Assembly (NCBI RefSeq): GCF_018919175.1
Contig: NZ_JAHLQL010000001.1
Location: forward strand, 620,001 to 684,000
Reading direction: 5' to 3'
Length of the DNA stretch: 64,000 nt
Origin: Clostridium simiarum
GTDB taxonomy: Bacteria; Bacillota; Clostridia; Clostridiales; Clostridiaceae
Positions within the stretch are counted from its first letter, which is position 1; each line of letters opens with the position of its first letter. The notes beneath the pieces were generated by a model. The model searched no databases and was not told the origin of the DNA. It was given only the letters and a program-made list of their open reading frames with translations. This document shows positions 56,780-64,000 of this stretch, piece by piece. The translations under genes and the position numbers were made by a program.

Positions 56780-57976
56780 TTAATCATTATAAATCTTAGC
56801 ATTTATTTTACCATCTCTAAATAAAATTTCTACTAAATCTTCATCTTTTAAATCTTTACTGTTTTTAATTAGATTACCATTTTCATCTTTAATTAAAGTA
56901 TACCCCTTATTTAAAACTTTTAATGGGTTATGAGCATTTAATAAATCAATCATATAACCTAATCTATTTTTTTCATCTAAAACTTTTCTCTTAATTCCGC
57001 TATTAAGTCTATCATTAAGATCACTAATATTCTTATATTCATTGACTATATAATTCATAGGACTATTTAACTCAATAATCTTTTTTAATAGGTTTATCTG
57101 ATTTTTCTTTTCTGATAAAGTACTATCTATACTTTGTTTAAGTTTAATATAATTAATATGAATATTCTTTTCTATTTCATAATAATTTGGAAAAACAATT
57201 TCTGCCGCCGCTGATGGTGTGGGTGCTCTTAGATCACTTACAAAGTCTGCTATGGTATAATCAACTTCATGACCTACGCCAGTAATTATAGGAATCTTAG
57301 CATTATATATTTCTCTTGCTAATTCTTCATCATTGAAAGCCCATAACTCCTCTATAGATCCACCTCCTCTGGCTATTATTACAACTTCAACATCATTGTT
57401 TTTTTCAAAATACTTTATACCTTTTATAACATCTTTACTAGCTTCATCCCCTTGTACTAAAGAGGGATAAATTATCATATCAATATAAGCATTTCTTCTC
57501 TTTGCTACGTTTATTATATCTCTAATAGCAGCCCCTGTAGATGAAGTTATAATTCCAACTTTTTTTGGATAAATAGGAAGGGGCTTTTTATGTTCTAATT
57601 TAAAAAGCCCTTCTTTCTCTAAATTTTCTTTAAGTTCTAAAAAAGCAGCATATAAATCTCCTAGTCCTTGTTTTTTCACTTCTTCACAATATAGTTGATA
57701 ACTTCCATCCTTTTGATAAACTTTTATCTTGCCCTTTATTTCAACCCTTAATCCATCTACCATCTCAACATCTAGAAACTTTGCATAATCTCTAAACATA
57801 ACACAACTAATTTTTGAAGATTCATCCTTTAAAGTAAAGTATAAATGCCCACTAGAGTGCCTCTTAAAGTTGGATACTTCACCTTTTATCTTTAAGTTAT
57901 TTAATATTAAATCATTATCTATTATCTTTTTTACATAGCTATTTACTGCAGTCACTGTTAATGTTTTAATATACAT
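56780..57976 (-). CDS. xseA: Exodeoxyribonuclease VII large subunit
   Basis: 398 aa. N-terminal OB fold (VNSYVKKIIDNDLILNNLKIKGEVSNFKRHSSGHLYF), then the catalytic core with IITSSTGAAIRDI, VIIARGGGSIEELWAFNDEELAREI and VGHEVDYTIADFVSDLRAPTPSAAAEI. The start ATG 57976 overlaps the end of folD; an in-frame GTG at 57994 lies within folD without a site. Confidence 0.94.
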   Translation of the reverse strand: MYIKTLTVTAVNSYVKKIIDNDLILNNLKIKGEVSNFKRHSSGHLYFTLKDESSKISCVMFRDYAKFLDVEMVDGLRVEIKGKIKVYQKDGSYQLYCEEVKKQGLGDLYAAFLELKENLEKEGLFKLEHKKPLPIYPKKVGIITSSTGAAIRDIINVAKRRNAYIDMIIYPSLVQGDEASKDVIKGIKYFEKNNDVEVVIIARGGGSIEELWAFNDEELAREIYNAKIPIITGVGHEVDYTIADFVSDLRAPTPSAAAEIVFPNYYEIEKNIHINYIKLKQSIDSTLSEKKNQINLLKKIIELNSPMNYIVNEYKNISDLNDRLNSGIKRKVLDEKNRLGYMIDLLNAHNPLKVLNKGYTLIKDENGNLIKNSKDLKDEDLVEILFRDGKINAKIYND

Positions 57977-58814
57977 TTTCTTCAAAAGCCTCACACAAAT
58001 TTTTCATTAATAGTGTAGTAGTTACAGCACCTACTCCTCCAGGTACAGGAGTAACAAAGGAAGCAACCTCTATAGCCTCATCAAATATAACATCTCCAGT
58101 GATTTTCCCATTTACAGAAGAAGTTCCTACATCTATTACTATAGCTTTTTCTTTTATATAATCTCTTCCTATAGATTGAGGTTTCCCCATAGCAACTACT
58201 AGTATATCAGCTTCTTTGCAAATTTCTTTTAAGTCATTTGTTCTTGAATGACAAATAGTGACTGTTGCATTTTCATTCATTAATAATTGGGCTACTGGTT
58301 TACCCACTATATTGCTTCTTCCTAACACCACTGCCCTTTTTCCTTCTATTTTAACTCCAGTACTTTTTATTAACTCTATTGCACTTCTAGCAGTACAAGG
58401 TACAAATGCTTTTTCCCCTTTATAAAACTTACCTAAATTAATATCTGTTAAACCATCTATATCTTTCTTATAACTAATCTTAGATGATACTAACTTTTCA
58501 TCTATATGCTTAGGTAAAGGTAACTGAAGCATGATTCCATCTATTTCCCTGTCTTCATTAAGATTTTCTATAAGACCTATTAGTTCCTCTTCCTTGATGC
58601 TTTCATCTAATGAAAAATGTTTTGGTTCAAGTCCCAAATCCTTACATAATTTAATCTGATTATTTACATAATACATAGAGCCACCATCTTCTCCTATGGT
58701 GATTGTAGCAAGACAAGGCACTCTAATGCCTTCACCTTTTTTATCTTCTACGAATTTCCTTATGTCACTTTTTAAAGACTTAGCAAATTCTTTTCCATTG
58801 ATGATTTCTCCCAT
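57966..58814 (-). CDS. folD: FolD bifunctional methylenetetrahydrofolate enzyme
   Basis: 282 aa dehydrogenase/cyclohydrolase of one-carbon metabolism. Catalytic Lys in SMYYVNNQIKLCKDLG, PLPKHIDEK, and the Rossmann region VVLGRSNIVGKPVAQLLMN, TPVPGGVGAVTTTLLM are standard. Its end overlaps xseA by 11 bases, so they are co-translated. Confidence 0.96.
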   Translation of the reverse strand: MGEIINGKEFAKSLKSDIRKFVEDKKGEGIRVPCLATITIGEDGGSMYYVNNQIKLCKDLGLEPKHFSLDESIKEEELIGLIENLNEDREIDGIMLQLPLPKHIDEKLVSSKISYKKDIDGLTDINLGKFYKGEKAFVPCTARSAIELIKSTGVKIEGKRAVVLGRSNIVGKPVAQLLMNENATVTICHSRTNDLKEICKEADILVVAMGKPQSIGRDYIKEKAIVIDVGTSSVNGKITGDVIFDEAIEVASFVTPVPGGVGAVTTTLLMKNLCEAFEENVY

Positions 58815-58836
58815 AATTCTCTCCCCTTTTCTTTAC

Positions 58837-59241
58837 TTACTTATTTTTACTAATTTTATCAAGCACCCCATTTATAAAGGATACTGATTTATCCTCAGAA
58901 TATTTTCTAGTAAGTTCTAAAGCCTCGTTTATAGCAACTTTATAAGGTACGTCTTTTAAGTATAATATTTCATAAGCTCCTATTCTTAAAATTGAATGGT
59001 TAACTTTTGAAATTCTAGGAAGCTTCCAATTTACCATGTACTTTTCGATCTCTAAATCTAATTCTTCTTTCTTAGAATCTATCCCTTCCATAATTGACTT
59101 TATATAATTAATATCTAGTTCACTTATATCGTAATCAGTATTCTCCATAAAACTTTCAAAGGTCTCTTCTGAATTTTCTTTATTAAGCATCATTTGAAAA
59201 ACAAGTTCTAATGCTACTTCTCTTGATTTAGTTCTGTTCAT
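58837..59241 (-). CDS. nusB: Transcription antitermination protein NusB
   Basis: 134 aa helical protein of the rRNA antitermination complex. NRTKSREVALELVFQM at the start, then KLPRISKVNHSILRIGAYEILY and KVAINEALELTRKYSEDKSVSFINGVLDKI, the family signature. It sits between asp23 and folD. Confidence 0.95.
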   Translation of the reverse strand: MNRTKSREVALELVFQMMLNKENSEETFESFMENTDYDISELDINYIKSIMEGIDSKKEELDLEIEKYMVNWKLPRISKVNHSILRIGAYEILYLKDVPYKVAINEALELTRKYSEDKSVSFINGVLDKISKNK

Positions 59242-59386
59242 TGCATCCTCCTAATGTTTAATCATAAAATCTAGACAATTTTAAGGATAATTTATCCTCA
59301 ACCATTAAATATTATATATCATAATTAGTATCAACACAATTCTATATAAATTATACCTTATATAGAAAAATATTCAAAACTAATTA

Positions 59387-59416
59387 AAAACACCCTCTTT
59401 AGAAAGAGGGTGTTTT
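59387..59416 (-). terminator. Terminator after asp23
   Basis: AAAACACCCTCTTT and AAAGAGGGTGTTTT pair perfectly around AG, next to the asp23 stop. Confidence 0.85.
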
Positions 59417-59417
59417 A

Positions 59418-59810
59418 TTATTGTTCTTTTGTTTCTACTGAAGAATTTTCCTTTGGTAGTATTATGTTTTGAACATATATATTAACCGATGATACAATTA
59501 ATCCCGTCATAGTTTCAACAGCTTTTCTTACATTTTCTTGAACTTTTGCAGCTACTTCTGGTATCTTTACACCATAATCTACATTTAAAATTACATCTAT
59601 TGAAGCACTCTCTTCTTCAACATTAACTTTTACACCTTTAGAATTATTCTTTTTACCTGTAAAAAGTTGAGTTATGCCTGCTGTTGCTCCATGGCTCATA
59701 TCTGCAGTACCTTTGATCTCTGCTGCTGCAATTCCTGCTATCACACTAACTACTTCATCTGATATTTTTACTATACCTAGGTTCATATCTTCTTTCTTTA
59801 TATCATCCAT
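59418..59810 (-). CDS. Asp23/Gls24-family envelope stress protein
   Basis: 130 aa. ATG 59810 follows AGGAGG. The core reads GIVKISDEVVSVIAGIAAAEIKG and the C-terminal half has KVQENVRKAVETMTGLIVSSVNIYVQ, the Asp23 (DUF322) pattern. Many clostridia have this gene between spoIIIAH and nusB, as here. It probably helps envelope homeostasis. Confidence 0.9.
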   Translation of the reverse strand: MDDIKKEDMNLGIVKISDEVVSVIAGIAAAEIKGTADMSHGATAGITQLFTGKKNNSKGVKVNVEEESASIDVILNVDYGVKIPEVAAKVQENVRKAVETMTGLIVSSVNIYVQNIILPKENSSVETKEQ

Positions 59811-59890
59811 ATAAATTAACCTCCTACTTTTGCATAGCAATCTACTAATCTTAGGTACATTATATCAAATAATAATATCTTTTACAATTA

Positions 59891-60409
59891 TTATTGTTTA
59901 GCCTCTATCTCCACATTTTTTATTTTAGCAACACTCATAACTACTTCTTGTATTTGTTTTCTTTGTTTATCTGTTAACTCTTCCTTTGTCTTAACTATTA
60001 TTCTTGCCTTGTCACTTTCTATTAAACACAAAACATCCTCAAATCCTTTAGCTTTTAATGCAATTTCTATTCTATTTTCATTATCTTGACTCAATGCTAA
60101 ATCTGCATGTTTCTTAGTTAAGTTATCAACTTCTTCTTTAGATACATTACTATTAGACATTAAAGTTTTTAGAGTTTGTATGGTTTCTGAAGTTCTTTGA
60201 TCCCTTGTAGTTCTTGATTCATAGAAGAAATCTGACTCAGAAACCTCTTTTGGTTTCTTGTCTTTACTTAAACTCAATGTATTTTTTCCTGAATCAACAT
60301 TTCCCATAGCCAATTCCTCTACATTGCCGTTTACCTTTGCAGCTAATACTCCAGCACAAACTATTAATGCTAATAATGCTAATATTATACCTGCTTGCTT
60401 TTTATTCAT
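59891..60409 (-). CDS. spoIIIAH: Stage III sporulation protein AH
   Basis: 172 aa with one membrane segment (about 5-24) and a C-terminal ring-building (YscJ/FliF-like) domain (about 70-170, ending VVMSVAKIKNVEIEAKQ). SpoIIIAH in the mother-cell membrane meets SpoIIQ from the forespore, forming the feeding-tube channel. Confidence 0.9.
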   Translation of the reverse strand: MNKKQAGIILALLALIVCAGVLAAKVNGNVEELAMGNVDSGKNTLSLSKDKKPKEVSESDFFYESRTTRDQRTSETIQTLKTLMSNSNVSKEEVDNLTKKHADLALSQDNENRIEIALKAKGFEDVLCLIESDKARIIVKTKEELTDKQRKQIQEVVMSVAKIKNVEIEAKQ

Positions 60410-60446
60410 TTATATTCCCCCTATCCTTTTTCTATTGAATTATATG

Positions 60447-61034
60447 CTATTTTTTCATTGAATATACATTTACTTTATTGTCAGGAATGTTATAGAAACT
60501 AGATACAGCTTTGGTTATGTTGTATTGTACTTTTTTATCTTCGGCCCCTTCTGCCACTATTATTATGCCTGTTACCTTAGGTTTATAAGTCTTAAGTATA
60601 AGAGGTTCATTTTCGTTGCCTTTATTACTCATAACTACCTTAGTACCATCATTCTTTTGAATTATCTCTCTACTTCCTCCTACTGTATCTTTTTCTTGGG
60701 TTGTACTAGTAGAATTATTCATATCTAATGCTGGTACATGTTCCTCTCCACTTTCAAAATACATCATTACCTCTACACTTCCCACCCCCTCTATTTTAGT
60801 TAATATATATTTAAGTTGACTTTTTTGCTCTTGCTCATAAGATAGTATGCTATCCTTTATGGCTATCTCTTTATTCTCTTGTTCATTTGTCACAGTTTTT
60901 TTAGTTGAAGTATTTTTAAACACATCGGAAATTATTACTATAAAAAGCCCAATAAGAAATATTATTAAAATATTAAATAAGGTGCCTTTAGTTCCTTTTT
61001 TGCTCAGTTCATCTACTATTTTTTTTAGATTCAC
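60447..61034 (-). CDS. spoIIIAG: Stage III sporulation protein AG
   Basis: 195 aa ring protein with one membrane segment (about 20-40). The soluble domain includes LKYILTKIEGVGSVEVMMYFESGEE and KPKVTGIIIVAEGA, the YscJ-like fold seen in its cryo-EM ring. Start GTG 61034 is set by GGAGGGATAAAA just upstream. Confidence 0.9.
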   Translation of the reverse strand: MNLKKIVDELSKKGTKGTLFNILIIFLIGLFIVIISDVFKNTSTKKTVTNEQENKEIAIKDSILSYEQEQKSQLKYILTKIEGVGSVEVMMYFESGEEHVPALDMNNSTSTTQEKDTVGGSREIIQKNDGTKVVMSNKGNENEPLILKTYKPKVTGIIIVAEGAEDKKVQYNITKAVSSFYNIPDNKVNVYSMKK

Positions 61035-61164
61035 TTTTATCCCTCCATATATCGAATTTATCTGAAGCATAATATATAATGTTCTCTTTTATAAATACCT
61101 GCTTCTAGATTCCTTCTGCTAAAGTTCAATTGTAGTTAAAACTACATCTAAAATAAGTTTTACT

Positions 61165-61737
61165 TTATCTTATAACTTTAATATTCGATTCATCTAATCC
61201 CAAAATAGAACTTAAGTAAGATCTTATTTCTTTCTGTTTATCACTAACTAATTCTTCTGTATCACTATCTACTTTAGTATTAGCATTTAATTCTATCTTT
61301 TTAATTTTACTTACACTTTTGTCCTCAACCTTAACTTGCACAGACTTTAGTGAAATGTTATTATTCTCGTATTCTAAAGATGCATCTATTTGAAACTTAT
61401 CTTTAGGATACTTTTTTAATAAAACCTCATTTAATTGCGTCTGTAAATTTTTCTTGAAATTTTCCATAGTAGACTCTACGTTTTTTTTCTTATAGTATTC
61501 TTTATCTTCTTCGAAACTAGACAAAAGTTTTTCGCTTTTCTCTATATTCCAAGTTAAATTTTCTTTATCTTTATTCATTATTTTAAATATAGGATTTATT
61601 ACCACCGTCATTAAAATTAGCCCTAAAACAAATTTCCCATATTTTTTCATTGTATTATTAGGTAGTATTAATTCTATAGCTGTAATAAATAACACCGTAC
61701 TACAAATGTTTATAATCCAAGATTTTAGGATATCCAT
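61165..61737 (-). CDS. spoIIIAF: Stage III sporulation protein AF
   Basis: 190 aa. ATG 61737 follows AAGGAGGGG. Two N-terminal membrane segments (about 5-24 and 33-52) are followed by a soluble domain. Standard position between AE and AG. Confidence 0.88.
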   Translation of the reverse strand: MDILKSWIINICSTVLFITAIELILPNNTMKKYGKFVLGLILMTVVINPIFKIMNKDKENLTWNIEKSEKLLSSFEEDKEYYKKKNVESTMENFKKNLQTQLNEVLLKKYPKDKFQIDASLEYENNNISLKSVQVKVEDKSVSKIKKIELNANTKVDSDTEELVSDKQKEIRSYLSSILGLDESNIKVIR

Positions 61738-61748
61738 ATCTCCCCTCC

Positions 61749-62951
61749 TTAAGCCCCAATAATAGTTTTTCCACTGGAAGCCAGTATAGCTATCATTATA
61801 AAGAACATTACTGAAACACAAATAACACAGGACATAATAAGGGTTATAGAATCACCTATGGAGCTTACACAATCAATTATTCTTTTATCACTTATAGGTT
61901 CTATAAAAGCTGCAGTAATTTTATAAAGCATGGCCATTATAAATAATTTGATTATGGGTGTAATTATAATAATTAGTATTATAATTAATCCCAAAGAACT
62001 TATAGCATTCTTTAGTAACAAAGAGTATCCTGCCACAGTAGATACCGCATCAGATAAGGCTTTTCCTACAATTGGTACAAAATTATCCACTGCAAATTTA
62101 GCTGTTTTTGCTGTTACTGCATCTAAAGTACTTGAAGCCACTCCTCTTATGGTTATTATTCCTATAAATATAGTCATAATTATTCCTTGAGCCCATAGTA
62201 CTATTTGATTTACAAGCTTGGATAATTTAGAAATCTTATACTCTTCTGATATATTATTTATAAATTGTAGTACAAACCCCATGAGTATAAGTGGAATTAT
62301 AAAATCCACATAAAACCTTGGTACTATATTTACTGCAGCTAAGGTTATAGGATCTAGAGTAGCTACTTGAGCTATCCCACCAACACTACTTAGTAAAAGC
62401 ATTAATACTGGTATCAAAGCAGCCATAAAATTAGTTATATCGTTTATAGCATTTTTAGCTAGGTTAATAGATATCAAAAAACTTTTTGATAATATCATTA
62501 TAAGAATGGAATAACATGCAAAATAAGCTATGTTCGTGATGTTATCATTGGTAAAAGCATCTTGAATATTTTTTAATAGAGCCGTTATTAGGGCAATAAC
62601 TATTACCATTACTAAAAACTTTGAAGAGGTAACTACCTCTTTTAATGTGTAGCTAATAAGACCTTTACCTATTCCCTTAAAATCAAGATTACCCTTTCCA
62701 CTTTTAATATAATTAGATATATAAGTTTTAATATCAAGGTCATTAACTAGTTCATGATCTAGTTTTATATTTCTCATATAATCATATAAATTTTCTAATT
62801 TTGCTTCGTCTACAATATTACTATCCTTATTTTCTATATGTTCAATAGTATTTTTTTCATTAATATTTATTTTGTCAATTTGACTTTCTGCCTTGACTGT
62901 AGTAAAACTTGTGATGATTATAAATAAAATCATCATTATTATCTTTTTCAT
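61749..62951 (-). CDS. spoIIIAE: Stage III sporulation protein AE
   Basis: 400 aa with signal-like start and about eight membrane segments in the C-terminal two thirds (GLISYTLKEVVTSSKFLVMVIVIALITALL onward). ATG 62951 follows AGGTGG; a GTG at 62960 overlaps this site. A channel component of the SpoIIIA complex. Confidence 0.92.
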   Translation of the reverse strand: MKKIIMMILFIIITSFTTVKAESQIDKININEKNTIEHIENKDSNIVDEAKLENLYDYMRNIKLDHELVNDLDIKTYISNYIKSGKGNLDFKGIGKGLISYTLKEVVTSSKFLVMVIVIALITALLKNIQDAFTNDNITNIAYFACYSILIMILSKSFLISINLAKNAINDITNFMAALIPVLMLLLSSVGGIAQVATLDPITLAAVNIVPRFYVDFIIPLILMGFVLQFINNISEEYKISKLSKLVNQIVLWAQGIIMTIFIGIITIRGVASSTLDAVTAKTAKFAVDNFVPIVGKALSDAVSTVAGYSLLLKNAISSLGLIIILIIIITPIIKLFIMAMLYKITAAFIEPISDKRIIDCVSSIGDSITLIMSCVICVSVMFFIMIAILASSGKTIIGA

Positions 62952-62960
62952 ATATACCAC

Positions 62961-63344
62961 CTACATAATCTTTAGTATGGCTTCTAAAACTGCCATCAGA
63001 ATTGGTATGGCTAAAAATAAAATAAGAATTTTTCCTGAAAGTTCTACCTTTGAAGCAATACTATTAGCTCCAGCGTCTTTACATATTTCAGCACAAAAAG
63101 AAGCTACATATGCTATACCTAATATTTTTATAACTGTACTTAGATAAACAGCATCTATGTTTGCTTTCAAGGCTATTGATTGAAGAAATTGAATTATTAA
63201 ATTAATTTTATTAAGCAGAAAGAAAATAATTATAATACTGGTGATTAAGGTAATAAATATAGATATATCTTCTCTTTTGTCTTTAAATAGTATGAATAAA
63301 AATAATGCTATAAAAGCAAAAGAGGCTATTTTTACTATCTCCAT
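62961..63344 (-). CDS. spoIIIAD: Stage III sporulation protein AD
   Basis: 127 aa with about four membrane segments. ALKANIDAVYLSTVIKILGIAYVASFCAEICKDAGA is the typical central region. Lies 8 bases after spoIIIAC. Confidence 0.92.
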   Translation of the reverse strand: MEIVKIASFAFIALFLFILFKDKREDISIFITLITSIIIIFFLLNKINLIIQFLQSIALKANIDAVYLSTVIKILGIAYVASFCAEICKDAGANSIASKVELSGKILILFLAIPILMAVLEAILKIM

Positions 63345-63352
63345 AAAACCAC

Positions 63353-63550
63353 CTAAAATTGAAACATAGTTCTTACAGAATCAAATAATTTACTTATAAG
63401 ATTTATCACCATTAGCAGTATCACTACAACTCCAGCTATATTTGCAATAGCTGCAATGTCATCTTTTCCACTGCTGGTAAGAACTTTATCTAATATAACC
63501 AATACTATACCAGCGCCTCCTATTTTAAATAGTAAACTGATATCTAGCAT
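63353..63550 (-). CDS. spoIIIAC: Stage III sporulation protein AC
   Basis: 65 aa with two membrane segments (about 4-22 and 32-52). LLFKIGGAGIVLVILDKVLTSSGKDD is the family pattern. Lies 13 bases after the AB gene. Confidence 0.93.
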   Translation of the reverse strand: MLDISLLFKIGGAGIVLVILDKVLTSSGKDDIAAIANIAGVVVILLMVINLISKLFDSVRTMFQF

Positions 63551-63563
63551 GTCCTCTCCTCCT

Positions 63564-64000
63564 TCATATTAAGAAAATAATTATCATTAGACCTATGGAT
63601 ATTCCTAAATATCTATATACTTTCATATCTTTCTTGCTCTTATCTAAAGCAATTTCAATCTGCTCTTGAAGATTTTTAAGAGTGATTGAAAAAATACTGA
63701 TATGGGATTGTATATCCGATTCTCCCAAACTTTTAGCCAGGTCTAAAATTATATTCTTATCTTCCATATTAATATTTAAGGATTTTTTATGTTTCTCTAA
63801 GTTTTTGTCAAAGCTTTCATAAACATCTTTAACCATATTTTGTTTCAAGTCATCAGCTACATCTTTAAAAATATCTTTAAATACATATTTGCTTTTTACG
63901 GATATATTTAGCATAGCTTCTGGAAGTGGCGTATGAGTATAAAAAATCTCATTTTGAAGATGATTTAAGCATCTTTCCAGCTCTTTTAATTGAGATGTCC
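63564..64000 (-). CDS. spoIIIAB: Stage III sporulation protein AB (5' end off window)
   Basis: The frame is open to the right edge, so the ATG at 63914 is internal; upstream in-frame codons read QLKELERCLNHLQNEIFYTHTPLPEA, the expected SpoIIIAB sequence. About 145 of roughly 170 residues are visible. A C-terminal membrane segment (YLGISIGLMIIIFLI) is present. SpoIIIAA should lie beyond the right edge. Confidence 0.9.
   Translation of the reverse strand, partial: TSQLKELERCLNHLQNEIFYTHTPLPEAMLNISVKSKYVFKDIFKDVADDLKQNMVKDVYESFDKNLEKHKKSLNINMEDKNIILDLAKSLGESDIQSHISIFSITLKNLQEQIEIALDKSKKDMKVYRYLGISIGLMIIIFLI

Overview
This window is low-GC DNA from a spore-forming anaerobe, most likely a Clostridium sensu stricto. 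The evidence is a spo0A–spoIVB–recN–argR block, spoIIM, a near-complete spoIIIA operon (AB to AH), a V-type ATPase operon, an activase/2-hydroxyacyl-CoA dehydratase fusion protein, and strong AT bias with AGGAGG-type ribosome binding sites. I see no rRNA, tRNA or CRISPR array.

Layout. 1-6433: V-type ATPase operon on the minus strand, cut at the left edge inside atpA. 7203-13251: a five-gene minus-strand ABC export operon that includes a degenerate cyclophilin-like lipoprotein. 13599-17840: giant ASKHA activase/dehydratase fusion. 18431-23417: a methyltransferase, an ECF S component, hypA, a large Fe-S/flavin oxidoreductase and hypB, behind a strong promoter carrying a Fur-family-like 7-1-7 palindrome. 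24103-26416: a transposase-like HTH protein overlapping an FAD amine-oxidase-like gene. 26963-30595: plus-strand cell-wall-binding protein, SHOCT protein and a two-component system. 30698-32925: two-gene flavin/Fe-S oxidoreductase operon. 39376-64000: conserved clostridial core (DacF-type carboxypeptidases, scpAB, xerD-like, spoIIM, nudix, spo0A, spoIVB, recN, argR, nadK, tlyA, dxs, ispA, xseBA, folD, nusB, asp23, spoIIIA).

The main discovery is a 6.3-kb integrated element, 32924-39223. It splits the oxidoreductase gene ending at 31984 after its 15th codon. The missing 5' end (start codon, ribosome binding site and 15 codons) lies at 39223-39267, on the far side of a large serine recombinase gene. 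Both junctions share TTGT, and joining them restores an uninterrupted 327-codon gene. Just inside each junction lies a 24-bp arm, and the two arms are inverted copies matching at 20 of 24 positions, as expected of a serine-integrase attP site. The cargo is unusual: a diacylglycerol-kinase-family gene, aspartate-semialdehyde dehydrogenase, a TtcA-like PP-loop protein and three small or unknown genes. It resembles sporulation skin elements in architecture, but its target is a redox enzyme.

Other leads are an unrecognised structured RNA between tlyA and nadK with a possible pseudoknot, a 17-bp G·U-containing hairpin in a long 3' UTR, the transposase-like/amine-oxidase gene pair, and a XerD-like protein with two altered catalytic residues.
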